Shown here: piece after piece, positions 17,175 through 27,376 of the stretch | How positions within the stretch are numbered: the first letter of the stretch is position 1 | Layout of the letters: the number at the start of each line of letters is the position of its first letter | Assembly: GCA_030123545.1 (NCBI GenBank) | Contig: CP126124.1 | Span: 1 to 64,000 of the forward strand | DNA: 64,000 bases | Source of the DNA: Burkholderiaceae bacterium | GTDB taxonomy: Bacteria > Pseudomonadota > Gammaproteobacteria > Burkholderiales > Burkholderiaceae_C | Reading direction: 5' to 3' | Program-made: the position numbers and the translations under genes | The notes under the pieces: generated by a model | What the model saw: only the letters and a program-made list of their open reading frames with translations | Databases searched by the model: none | Told to the model about the DNA's origin: nothing

Positions 17175-17370
17175 TTATGCACACTTGCGATGCTGCCGCG
17201 CAAAAGCAACAGCTTCGGAAGCTGGTGATGCTACAAAACGAATAGCTTTGCTAAGTGATTGATTTTCATGGGTTTCTGAAAATTGCTCGGTTTCGGTGCA
17301 GCGCGGCCGCAGCCTTGATTTTCAAGGCTTCGCGCACCAGCCGGCGCAGCTATCAACAAAGTTATCCACA
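17175..17370 (+). promoter_or_regulatory. Two consensus DnaA boxes in the hemE-priA gap
   Basis: TTATGCACA at 17175-17183 and TTATCCACA at 17362-17370 both match the DnaA-box consensus TTATNCACA, point the same way, and flank a locally AT-rich stretch (about 17221-17300). The gap (17102-17466, 365 bp) also has a GC hairpin just after hemE and a 17-nt repeat at 17230. It carries no gene. A DnaA-controlled priA promoter is possible; a chromosomal origin is not supported. Confidence 0.5.
17230..17246. repeat. 17-nt inverted-repeat motif, copy 6
   Basis: GCTACAAAACGAATAGC in the hemE-priA gap, between the two DnaA boxes. Confidence 0.65.
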
Positions 17371-17466
17371 GAAAAGTTGGATTGTGACGAAATTGTTTCC
17401 AAATCAACGGCTTGAGGCTGGTTCCGCAATTTCACTTCAATTCGCGATCGCCCGCAGGGCCGGTGT

Positions 17467-19554
<2,088 letters not shown>

Positions 19555-19712
19555 TGGCGCGGCGTCGCATCGGTTCTCACCGCGTTTCGCGCCGCCCGCG
19601 ACGCATGAAACGCAAGCCGTTGCGCTCCGTCTGCCAGGGGCAAAAGGGCCAGAGGGGGCCAATGCGGCGCAGGACTATCGCCCTCGCCCCTCTGGGGCTG
19701 AAGGCCGCGGCT

Positions 19713-19736
19713 CCAGTTCCGCCAGTGCGGAACTGG
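19713..19736. terminator. Strong inverted repeat between convergent priA and PAP2 genes
   Basis: CCAGTTCCGC-CAGT-GCGGAACTGG has a perfect 10-bp stem with a 4-nt loop, in the 317-bp gap 19555-19871 between convergent genes. There is no T-tract, so it may be a two-way transcript-end hairpin or an intergenic repeat rather than a classical terminator. The same gap has CCCCTC/GAGGGG-type complementary blocks around 19684 and 19775. No gene is supported in the gap. Confidence 0.5.
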
Positions 19737-19871
19737 ACGGCCTGAAGAGCGGCGGCGTCTCGCCGCCAGCACCGAGGGAGGGGTGAGGGGCAGCAGCAGC
19801 GCTTGGCCAGCGCCGCGCGTTCGGATGCGCCCATGCCCTCACCTCCGCCCTCTCCCAGGGGGAAGCAGATA

Positions 19872-20768
19872 TCAAGGCGCCGAACTGCCGCTCAACCGCA
19901 AAGCCGCGGCCTCGGCCGCGCAGTCGCGCTGCATCGGCTGCGGGCGCGCACGCAGCATAGCCACCTCGGGTTTCGCGGCCCGCAGCTGCGCCTCGAACAC
20001 CGGATCGGCATGCTCCCTGGCGACGGTGGCGCTGCCGAGCAGGCGCCCCGCTACCGTGTCGCTACGCCAGTGCGCGCCGCAGATGACGCGGCTCTCGGCG
20101 TACGCGACGCCGCGCTGCTGGATCGCGTTCGCCTGGTCCGGCACCAGTTCGGACAGAATCAGCGCCCAGGTCCAACCGAGCGACGAATGGCCCGACGGAT
20201 ACGAGCCGTCCTTCGCCAGCGCCGCGTCGTCGTCCGGCGTGCATGAATGCGCATGGTTCGCAACGAACGGCCGCACGCGCTGGTAGTGCCGCTTGGCGCG
20301 CAGCGTCACCCGCGCCGCGTCGGTGAAACTACGGCGCAGCAGCGCCGCGAGCTGCGGCGAGCGCGCCGGATCGACCTCGAAGCCGAGCGCGCAGGCGAAC
20401 GCGTTTGCCGACGCGGGAAACTTCAGGTTCGCGTCCTCGGTCGCAAGCAGCCCGCGCGGGCCGCGCGCAAGGGCACGCGTGTCCTGGTACGCGGCCGCGT
20501 CGGCCTGCTGCGCGGCGCTGCCTGCGGCCGGTGGAGGCGGCAGCAGCGCCAGGCTGTCGGGCAGTTCGCTCTGCGTCAGGTAGCCGCGCCACAGGCCGGG
20601 CTTGAGTTCGCCAATCTGCGCCACATCGGTCGGTGGCGGCGCTAGGCTGGCTGCACCCCGTGCGCGCAGCGCGCAGCCCTGCAGCGCGCAGGCTGCCAGC
20701 AGAAAGGCCAGCAGCGTGGTCAGGACCGACAGAATGGACCGGAACCGGGCGTGCGACTGCTCGTTCAT
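19872..20768 (-). CDS. PAP2-family class A acid phosphatase, exported
   Basis: 298-aa protein with a basic N-terminus and hydrophobic LTTLLAFLLAACALQGC segment, probably a lipoprotein signal (LAAC or LQGC lipobox). The vanadium-haloperoxidase/PAP2 phosphatase motifs are complete: KRHYQRVRP, SYPSGHSSLGW and SRVICGAHWRSDTVAGR. The spacing resembles PhoN-type non-specific acid phosphatases, which dephosphorylate organic phosphates in the periplasm. The ATG at 20768 has a GGAG ribosome-binding site 7 nt away, so the longer reading to 20843 is not used. It is divergent from rep. Confidence 0.88.
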   Translation of the reverse strand: MNEQSHARFRSILSVLTTLLAFLLAACALQGCALRARGAASLAPPPTDVAQIGELKPGLWRGYLTQSELPDSLALLPPPPAAGSAAQQADAAAYQDTRALARGPRGLLATEDANLKFPASANAFACALGFEVDPARSPQLAALLRRSFTDAARVTLRAKRHYQRVRPFVANHAHSCTPDDDAALAKDGSYPSGHSSLGWTWALILSELVPDQANAIQQRGVAYAESRVICGAHWRSDTVAGRLLGSATVAREHADPVFEAQLRAAKPEVAMLRARPQPMQRDCAAEAAALRLSGSSAP

Positions 20769-20878
20769 CGCGTGTCTCCGTGAGTGTGCTCGGCCGACGG
20801 CCTGTTCACGCCGGCTATCATCAATGGTTTCCGTCCGCGGCACCGACCGCCTCCGTTTCTTCCACCCCTCCCGCTCCG

Positions 20879-22942
20879 ATGTCCGCCGGCCTGAACCCTG
20901 CGCAGCAGCAAGCCGTGAACCACCTGCGCGGCCCGTGCCTGGTGCTGGCCGGCGCCGGGTCCGGCAAGACGCGGGTGATCACGCACAAGATCGCGCGGCT
21001 GATCCAGACCGGCACGCCGCCTTCGAAGATCGCGGCGATCACGTTCACGAACAAGGCCGCGGCCGAGATGCGCGAGCGCGCTGCCGGACTGATCGGCCGC
21101 GCGGCGCGCGAGGCGCTGATCTGCACCTTCCACGCGTTGGGCGTGCGCATGTTGCGCGCCGATGGCGAGGCGCTGGGACTGAAGCCGCGCTTTTCGATCC
21201 TCGACAGCGACGACGTGACGAGCCTGCTGAAGGACTGCGGCGCCGGCACCGATGCCGCGACCGCGCGGCAATGGCAATGGGCGATCAGCCGCTGGAAGAA
21301 TATGGGGCTGGACGCGGCGCAAGCTGAAAGCTTGGCGCAAAGCGACGCCGAGCGCATCGCGGCGCGCATCATGGCGCGCTACCAGGAGCGGCTGTCCGCC
21401 TACCAGAGCGTGGACTTCGACGACCTGATCGTGCTGCCGGTCAAGCTGCTGCAGGGCCACGCCGGGCCGCGCGCGAAATGGCAGGCCGCGTTCGAGCACC
21501 TGCTGATCGACGAGTACCAGGACACGAACGCCACGCAGTACGAGTTGCTCAAGCTGCTGGCCGGCGCGCGTCCGCGCTTCACCGCGGTCGGCGACGACGA
21601 CCAGAGCATCTACGGCTGGCGCGGCGCGACGCTGGACAACCTGCAGCGGCTGCCGAAGGACTATCCGGCGCTGGAGGTGATCAAGCTCGAGCAGAACTAC
21701 CGCTCGACGAACGCGATCCTGCGCGCAGCGAACGCGCTGATCCGGCCGAACCCGAAGCTGTTCCCCAAGACGCTGTTCTCCGAGCTCGGCGAGGGCGAAC
21801 CGGTGCGCGTGATCGACTGCGACCACGAGGAGCACGAGGCCGAGCGCGCGGTGCAGCGCATCCTGTCGTTGCGCGAGAACTCTTCCCACAAGGCATGGCG
21901 CGACTTCGCGGTGCTGTACCGCGCGAACCACCAGGCGCGGGTGTTCGAGCAGGCGCTTCGGCGCGCGCAGATTCCGTACAAGGTGTCGGGCGGCCAAAGC
22001 TTCTTCGACCGCGCCGAGATCCGCGACCTGTGCGCCTGGCTGCGCCTGTGGGTCAACAACGACGACGACCCGGCGCTCTTGCGCGCGATCACCACCCCGA
22101 AACGCGGCATCGGCGCGCAGACGCTGGAGCGCCTGGGCCGGTTTGCCGGGCAATACAAGATCAGCCTGTTCGAGGCGATGTTCTCGAACAGCCTGGGAAG
22201 CGTGTTGTCTACGCGCGCACTGGCGCAGGTGCACGAGTTCGGCCGCGAGATCAACGATCTGGAATTCCGCGCGCGCCACACCCGCGGTGCCGAGGAGGCC
22301 CGCGCGTTCCTGGCCAACTGGCTGAAGGACATCGCCTACGAACGGCATCTGTACGACGGCGAGGACAGCGAGAAGCTCGCGGCGGCGCGCTGGAGCAACG
22401 TGCTCGAGTTCTGCGACTGGATCGCGCAGCGCTGCGGCGGCCAGGCGCAGGACGCGACCGGCGCCGGCGATGTGGGCGAGGCCAAATCACTGCTCGAGGT
22501 CGCGCAGACCGTGTCGCTGATCTCGTCGATCGCCGAGCGCGATCGGGAGCAGAACCTGGTCACGCTGTCGACGCTGCACGCGGCCAAGGGGCTGGAATGG
22601 CCGCACGTGCTGCTGGTCGGCGTGAACGAGGGGCTGCTGCCGTTCAAGACCGGCGACGACGCGGGCCAAGGGAGCACGCCGGACGGCCAGCATCGACTGG
22701 AGGAAGAGCGCCGGCTGATGTACGTCGGCATCACGCGCGCGCAGCGCACGCTTGGCGTCAGCTGGACGAAGCGGCGCAAAAAGGGCCGCGAGAGCGTGCC
22801 GGGGCGACCGAGCCGCTTTATCGCCGAGATGGCGCAGGATGAAGCGACGACGCGCGAAGACCCGCGCGAGAAACTGCGTGCGCTGCGCGCCGAGTTCGCG
22901 CGCCGGGCCGAGCAAGTGAACGATTCTTCCGCTGCTCCTTGA
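20879..22942 (+). CDS. rep: ATP-dependent DNA helicase Rep
   Basis: 687-aa superfamily-1A 3'-5' helicase that clears proteins ahead of forks. The start MSAGLNPAQQQAVNHLRGPC matches the Rep N-terminus. Walker A LAGAGSGKTRV is near residue 22, DEYQDTN near 210, GDDDQSIYGWRGA near 240, and the motif VI region RLMYVGITRAQRT is near the end. The C-terminal tail DEATTREDPREKL is repeated as an orphan copy at 24061, behind a small islet, which suggests that the present 3' end came in with, or was split off by, that islet. Confidence 0.95.
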   Translation: MSAGLNPAQQQAVNHLRGPCLVLAGAGSGKTRVITHKIARLIQTGTPPSKIAAITFTNKAAAEMRERAAGLIGRAAREALICTFHALGVRMLRADGEALGLKPRFSILDSDDVTSLLKDCGAGTDAATARQWQWAISRWKNMGLDAAQAESLAQSDAERIAARIMARYQERLSAYQSVDFDDLIVLPVKLLQGHAGPRAKWQAAFEHLLIDEYQDTNATQYELLKLLAGARPRFTAVGDDDQSIYGWRGATLDNLQRLPKDYPALEVIKLEQNYRSTNAILRAANALIRPNPKLFPKTLFSELGEGEPVRVIDCDHEEHEAERAVQRILSLRENSSHKAWRDFAVLYRANHQARVFEQALRRAQIPYKVSGGQSFFDRAEIRDLCAWLRLWVNNDDDPALLRAITTPKRGIGAQTLERLGRFAGQYKISLFEAMFSNSLGSVLSTRALAQVHEFGREINDLEFRARHTRGAEEARAFLANWLKDIAYERHLYDGEDSEKLAAARWSNVLEFCDWIAQRCGGQAQDATGAGDVGEAKSLLEVAQTVSLISSIAERDREQNLVTLSTLHAAKGLEWPHVLLVGVNEGLLPFKTGDDAGQGSTPDGQHRLEEERRLMYVGITRAQRTLGVSWTKRRKKGRESVPGRPSRFIAEMAQDEATTREDPREKLRALRAEFARRAEQVNDSSAAP

Positions 22943-23089
22943 CGCAGCCGCGATCAACCGCCATCGGGCGGCGGCTGCCGGGATCGGGTCAACCCATCAC
23001 GGACGCAGTGCGCTGCGACCAATCGGGTTGCTTCTCTCGGTCTATTCGCGCAAGATTCATGCATGACCATCGCAACAGCGTGAATTGCC

Positions 23090-23317
23090 ATGCTCCACCG
23101 CCACCTGGATCACCAGCGCCTCACTCTCGCCGCGATAGACGACGTGATCTCACGCGGCCGGTGGCAGGACTGGGCGGAACTACGCCAGGCCGTTCTGGCT
23201 GATCGCACCTTGTTGGCCAAGGTGGAGCGCGTTTGTCGCCCTTACATCGCCGACCCCTACGCTCAACGCCATCACTTCTGGATGCGTTATGCCGAAGAAC
23301 ATCGCGCCCCTGCCTGA
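23090..23317 (+). CDS. Small protein paired with AbiEii-like nucleotidyltransferase
   Basis: 75-aa basic/aromatic protein (LTLAAIDDVISRGRWQDWAEL) ending YAQRHHFWMRYAEEH, without membrane segments. I know of similar small ORFs paired with AbiEii-like genes but of no assigned function. Its last 29 bp overlap the nucleotidyltransferase start, so translation is coupled, as in toxin-antitoxin modules. It is not similar to the AbiEi antitoxin at 45.3 kb. A role as partner or antitoxin is inference. Position and the orphan rep tail mark it as part of an acquired islet. Confidence 0.65.
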   Translation: MLHRHLDHQRLTLAAIDDVISRGRWQDWAELRQAVLADRTLLAKVERVCRPYIADPYAQRHHFWMRYAEEHRAPA

Positions 23318-24020
23318 TTGGGAATTGGTCTTGTCTTCGGCGGCGCGGCTCCAGCGCATCCTGCCGGATGCCGTGCTGGTCGGAGGAACGGCATCGGCAA
23401 TCCATGCAGGGCATCGCTTCTCCCGCGACGCTGATCATGTCGTTCCCGATCTGCGTCATCGCTTTGACGACGTACTGGCGCAACTCGAGTCAGTCGCCGG
23501 CTGGAAGACGGCGCGCGTGCGGCGTCCTGTGCAAATTCTTGGCAGCCTCGACGGCATCGAAACGGGGGTGCGTCAGCTCATACGGGAAGAACCGCTGGAA
23601 ACCACCACCGTGAATTTGCACGGATCGCCGATCACGGTTCCGACCGAAGGCGAAATCTTGCGTATCAAGGGCATCTTGATCCTGAAGCGCAACGCCACGC
23701 GCGATTACATCGACTTCGTTGCCATGGCTCACCACATGGGTGAAGAGCGCGCGGCGAACTCACTGCAATCATTCGACCGGCTCTACCCCCAGGACAACGG
23801 CGAATCGCCCCTGCAGCAATTGCAGGTGCAGTTGGCCAATGCGCTGCCCTACGATCTTGAAGACGTCGGAGCGGAGCTGCGCGAATACAAAAACCTCGAC
23901 CCTCGCTGGCATCAGTGGGAAGCCGTAAAAGCGGCCTGCTCGCATCTGGCAACCGTGATTTTTGATCGGACGTGCGATACGGATACGACTCGCCAGAGTG
24001 GCAATCGCCCGGCGCCCTGA
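23289..24020 (+). CDS. Nucleotidyltransferase, AbiEii/AbiGii toxin-like
   Basis: 243-aa protein. VLVGGTASAIHAGHRFSRDA followed by DHVV gives the polymerase-beta-type GG-T...D-x-D active site, with strand DADHV supplying the acids. RIKGILILKRNATRDYIDFV is the basic Lys/Arg motif that in this family precedes the C-terminal helical part. AbiEii toxins transfer nucleotides, e.g. to tRNA acceptor ends. The gene has more A/T at third positions than rep and sits in a 1.2-kb insertion directly behind it. It lacks a cognate AbiEi protein; the overlapping 75-aa ORF takes that place. Toxic activity is not shown by sequence. Confidence 0.78.
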   Translation: MPKNIAPLPDWELVLSSAARLQRILPDAVLVGGTASAIHAGHRFSRDADHVVPDLRHRFDDVLAQLESVAGWKTARVRRPVQILGSLDGIETGVRQLIREEPLETTTVNLHGSPITVPTEGEILRIKGILILKRNATRDYIDFVAMAHHMGEERAANSLQSFDRLYPQDNGESPLQQLQVQLANALPYDLEDVGAELREYKNLDPRWHQWEAVKAACSHLATVIFDRTCDTDTTRQSGNRPAP

Positions 24021-24060
24021 AATCAAACCGTCGGGCGGATGTTTCGTCACCGGGATAACG

Positions 24061-24129
24061 CTCGATGAAGCCACCATTCGCGAAGACCCGCGCGAGAAGC
24101 TGCGGGCCGAGCCCGTGGGCGAATCCTGA
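24061..24129 (+). pseudogene. Orphan copy of rep C-terminal codons
   Basis: Reads LDEATIREDPREKLRAEPV then GES and stop, in one open frame without a start. The stretch matches the real rep tail at 22840-22886 (DEATTREDPREKLRA), including a 20-bp exact block CGCGAAGACCCGCGCGAGAA. The two copies are direct repeats about 1.22 kb apart and enclose the small ORF and AbiEii-like gene. Most simply this is the displaced 3' end of rep left behind by insertion of the islet, since the two versions differ by several silent and missense changes. Confidence 0.8.
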
Positions 24130-24143
24130 ATTCGATGCGGTTT

Positions 24144-24160
24144 ACCATGGTTTTAGTAGC
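24144..24160. repeat. 17-nt motif, divergent copy 8
   Basis: Minus strand GCTACTAAAACCATGGT, one mismatch in the right arm, in the gap before the liv binding-protein gene (24130-24235; no gene there). Confidence 0.4.
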
Positions 24161-24235
24161 GAACTACGCGCGCCAAGCCTTGGCTTGAGACCGAAATGAC
24201 TGGTAAATCCCGGCCGACCCGGTGCCGGGCACCGA

Positions 24236-25405
24236 TTACGGCTTGCCTGGGTCCTTGAAGTTCGGGAAGCTCTCGATCTCGACGTTTTGCAGCTTGCCGT
24301 CGACCTTCTCGACCTTGCGGATGTACAGGGTCTGGATGATGTCGCGCGTGGCCGGATCGATCTCGACCGGGCCGCGCGGGCTGATCCACTTCATGCCCTT
24401 GGCCGCGGCCAGAAACTTGTCGGCCTCGGCGTCACCGCCGGTTTTCTTGAGCACCAGGTCGATCAGCTGCATGCCGTCGTAGCCGCCGACCGACATGAAG
24501 TTGGGCCGATCCTTCGGGTACGCCTTGTAATAGGCCGCCACGTACGCCTTGTTCTCGGGCGACTTGTGGTCCTCGGAATAGTGGAACGAGGTGATGATGC
24601 CCAGGGCGTTGTCGCCCAGCGCGTTGATCACGTCCTCGTCGGTCAGGTCGCCGGTCGCGATGATCTTGATGCCGGCCTTGTCCAGCCCGCGCTCGTAGAA
24701 GCCCTTCATGAAGCCGATCGTCAGTTCACCCGGCGGCAGGAACATGAACACCGCGTCGGGCTTCACGTCCTTGATCTTCTGCAGGTACGGCGCCATGTCG
24801 GGGCTCTTCACCGGCACGCGCACGTCGCCGACGATCTCGCCGCCGGCCGCGCCGAAGGTCTTCTTGAACTGGGCCTCCGCGTCGTAGCCCGGTCCGTAGT
24901 CGGCGACCAGGATGAACACCTTCTTGATGCCGTTCTTCGCGGCCCAGGTCGCGACCGGCGCGGTGGTCTGCGGCAGTGTCATCGAGACGCGCACCACGTA
25001 AGGCGACTTCGTGGTGATGATCGAGGTCGCCGCGTTCATCACGATCATCGGCTTTTTCGCCTCGGTCGCGATCGGCGCGACCGCCAGCGCCGACGGGGTC
25101 AGCGCGAAGCCGGCCAGCAAATCGACCTTGTCCTGCACCAGCAGCTGCTGCGCGAGCCGCTTGTCGACGTCGCCCGAGGTGCCCGGGTCGTCGTTCTTCA
25201 GCACGATCTGGACCGGGCGGCCGCCGAGCTGGTTGCCGTGCTCGTGCAGGTACAGGTCGACGCCGTGCTGGATCTGCTTGCCGTAGGCAGCGAACGGACC
25301 GGACATCGGCAGGATCAGGCCGATCTTCAAGGGTTCGGCCGCATAGGCCGCAGCGGCCAAACCTGCGATCATGAGCGCGGCGATCAACTGCTTGATGGGT
25401 TGCAT
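24236..25405 (-). CDS. Branched-chain amino-acid-type ABC transporter, periplasmic binding protein
   Basis: 389-aa type-1 periplasmic binding protein. Signal peptide is about residues 1-25 (LIAALMIAGLAAAAYAAE), then EPLKIGLILPMSGPFAAYGK, the LivJ/LivK fold start. Later segments such as PDAVFMFLPPGE and GYDGMQLIDLVLKKTGGD are typical of the HAAT family. The ATG at 25405 has a GGAGA ribosome-binding site 7 nt upstream. It is transcribed divergently from the permease/ATPase genes, with a strong promoter in the 109-bp gap. The substrate could be a branched-chain amino acid, an aromatic acid, amide or urea-like compound; nearby genes do not decide. Confidence 0.9.
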   Translation of the reverse strand: MQPIKQLIAALMIAGLAAAAYAAEPLKIGLILPMSGPFAAYGKQIQHGVDLYLHEHGNQLGGRPVQIVLKNDDPGTSGDVDKRLAQQLLVQDKVDLLAGFALTPSALAVAPIATEAKKPMIVMNAATSIITTKSPYVVRVSMTLPQTTAPVATWAAKNGIKKVFILVADYGPGYDAEAQFKKTFGAAGGEIVGDVRVPVKSPDMAPYLQKIKDVKPDAVFMFLPPGELTIGFMKGFYERGLDKAGIKIIATGDLTDEDVINALGDNALGIITSFHYSEDHKSPENKAYVAAYYKAYPKDRPNFMSVGGYDGMQLIDLVLKKTGGDAEADKFLAAAKGMKWISPRGPVEIDPATRDIIQTLYIRKVEKVDGKLQNVEIESFPNFKDPGKP

Positions 25406-25456
25406 GAGAGGTTCTCCGTTGGACATGCGGCTCGCGCCGGTTCGAAATGACGGGTG

Positions 25457-25485
25457 ATCATACGTACAATTTGTATCAGTATCAA
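25457..25485 (-). promoter_or_regulatory. sigma-70 promoter and palindrome for the binding-protein gene
   Basis: On the minus strand TTGATA (25480-25485) and TATGAT (25457-25462) are 17 bp apart, about 50 bp before the start codon. A palindrome TACAA-T-TTGTA (25465-25475) sits in the spacer and could be a repressor or activator site serving both divergent units. Confidence 0.65.
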
Positions 25486-25514
25486 CGAAGCCCGGACGGC
25501 GGCAGGCGGTATTC

Positions 25515-26381
25515 ATGCTGAGCCATTTCATCGGCGTGCTGTTCGACGGCGTGGCCTACGGCAGCCTGCTGTTCCTGATCAGCGTCGGCCTGTCGATCAC
25601 GATGGGGTTGATGAACTTCGTCAATCTCGCGCACGGATCGTTCGCGATGATCGGCGGCTATGCCTGCGTGATCGCGATGAACCATTACGGCGTGCCGTTC
25701 CCGATCGCGCTCGTGCTGGCGTTCGCGGCTGGCGCTGCTGCGGGCCTGGTGCTGGAACGCCTGCTGTACCGCCGGCTGTACCGCGCGAACCCGTTGGACC
25801 AGGTGCTGTTCTCGATCGGCCTGGTCTTCATCTCGATCGCGGCCGCGACCTACTTCTGGGGCGCGCAACAGCAGCCGTCCAAGCTGCCTCAGTGGCTTTC
25901 GGGACAGGTCTCGCTGCTCGGGGTCGAGGTCGGGGTGTACCGGCTCTATCTGATCGGCCTGGTCGTGCTGATCACACTGGCCCTGCGCGCCTTGGTCGAG
26001 CGCACGCGCTTCGGCGCGCAGATCCGCGCCTCGGTCGACAACCAGCAGGCGGCGGCGGGTCTGGGCATCAACGTCGGGCGGGTGTTCAGCCTGACCTTCG
26101 CGCTCGGCTCCGGGCTGGCGGGCTTGGGCGGCGGCCTGGGGCTGGACGTGCTCGGCCTCGATCCGAACTTTCCGATCAAGTACATGGTGTACTTCCTGCT
26201 CGTGGTCGCGGTCGGCGGCGCGAGCACGATCAAGGGACCATTGATCGCCGCGCTGATCCTCGGCGTGGTCGACGTGGCCGGCAAGTACTACGTGCCGGCG
26301 ATCGGCTCGTTCATCATCTACGGGATGATGGTGCTGCTGCTGGTGCTGTTCCCGACCGGCCTCGTGGGCAAACGATCATGA
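25515..26381 (+). CDS. livH: Branched-chain amino-acid-type ABC transporter permease LivH
   Basis: 288-aa inner-membrane permease with about eight helices. The N-terminus LFDGVAYGSLLFLISVGLSI and the GLMNFVNLAHGSFAMIGGYA motif are those of LivH. The cytoplasmic EAA-like loop (RAGLGINVGRVF-type region near residue 180) couples to the ATPases. Its stop overlaps the livM start (ATGA), so the two permeases are translationally coupled. Confidence 0.93.
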   Translation: MLSHFIGVLFDGVAYGSLLFLISVGLSITMGLMNFVNLAHGSFAMIGGYACVIAMNHYGVPFPIALVLAFAAGAAAGLVLERLLYRRLYRANPLDQVLFSIGLVFISIAAATYFWGAQQQPSKLPQWLSGQVSLLGVEVGVYRLYLIGLVVLITLALRALVERTRFGAQIRASVDNQQAAAGLGINVGRVFSLTFALGSGLAGLGGGLGLDVLGLDPNFPIKYMVYFLLVVAVGGASTIKGPLIAALILGVVDVAGKYYVPAIGSFIIYGMMVLLLVLFPTGLVGKRS

Positions 26382-27376
26382 TCGCGCGCTGGCTCGATCC
26401 GCCGCGGCCGCCGCTCCCAACCGATCGCTGGCGGCCGCTGGAAGTACTGTTCTGGCTGCTGCCGGTGGCGGCGTACTTCGTGTTTCCCGGCTACCTGTCG
26501 CTGCTGTCGCAGATCATGATCACCGGGCTGTTCGCGGTGTCGCTGGACCTGATCCTCGGCTATGCCGGCATCGTCTCGCTCGGCCACGCGGCGTTCTTTG
26601 GCATCGGCGCCTACACCGCCGGTCTGCTCGCCGCGCACGGCTGGCCCGAACCGCTGCTGGGCCTCGCCGCCGCCGCGCTGCTGGCCGCGCTGGCCGGCTA
26701 CTTGGTCAGCTTCCTGGTGGTGCCGGGGCAGGACCTGACGCGGCTGATGGTGACGCTGGGGATCGGCCTGATGCTGTTCGAGGGCGCGAACAAGGCGACC
26801 GACATCACCGGCGGCGTCGACGGCCTGCAGGGCATCGCGTCCGGCAAGGTGCTCGGCCTGTTCGCGTTCGACCTGTTCGGCAAGACCGCGTACTGGTACA
26901 GCCTGATCGTGCTGTTCGTGCTGTTCGTGCTGCTGCGGCGCATCGTCGCTTCGCCGTTCGGCCTGAGCCTGACCGGCATTCGCGAGGGTGGCAAGCGCAT
27001 GCCGGCGATCGGCGCCGACGTGCCGCGGCGCCTGACGGCGGCGTTCACTTTAGGCGCGGCGATCGCCGGCGTCGCCGGCGCGCTGCTGGCGCAGACCACG
27101 CAGTTCGTCGGCCTCGACACGCTGGGCTTCGCGCGCTCGGCCGACCTGCTGATCATGCTGGTGCTCGGCGGCACCGGGCGCCTGTACGGCGCGCTGGTCG
27201 GTGCCGCGCTGTTCATGCTGGCGCAGTCGACTATCTCGGACCTGAACCCGGTGTACTGGCAGTTCTGGCTCGGGCTGCTGCTGGTCGCGATCGTGCTGTT
27301 CGCGCGCGGCGGCATCCTCGGCGGGCTCGAGCGGCTGCTTGGCAAGCTGCGCAGCGCGCGGGAGCCCGCGCCGTGA
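26378..27376 (+). CDS. livM: Branched-chain amino-acid-type ABC transporter permease LivM
   Basis: 332-aa partner permease with about nine helices. ALYFV-like LSQIMITGLFAVSLDLILGY and GIVSLGHAAFFGIGAYTAG are LivM hallmarks, and GIREGGKRMPAIGADVPRR is the ATPase-coupling loop. The start is ATG at 26378, overlapping livH. The GTG start of livG overlaps its stop. Confidence 0.93.
   Translation: MIARWLDPPRPPLPTDRWRPLEVLFWLLPVAAYFVFPGYLSLLSQIMITGLFAVSLDLILGYAGIVSLGHAAFFGIGAYTAGLLAAHGWPEPLLGLAAAALLAALAGYLVSFLVVPGQDLTRLMVTLGIGLMLFEGANKATDITGGVDGLQGIASGKVLGLFAFDLFGKTAYWYSLIVLFVLFVLLRRIVASPFGLSLTGIREGGKRMPAIGADVPRRLTAAFTLGAAIAGVAGALLAQTTQFVGLDTLGFARSADLLIMLVLGGTGRLYGALVGAALFMLAQSTISDLNPVYWQFWLGLLLVAIVLFARGGILGGLERLLGKLRSAREPAP

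Noticed and set aside
17102..17466. Chromosomal replication origin
   Set aside because: Only two DnaA boxes, no dnaA, dnaN, gyrB or parAB nearby and no clear unwinding repeats; treated as a regulatory region instead.
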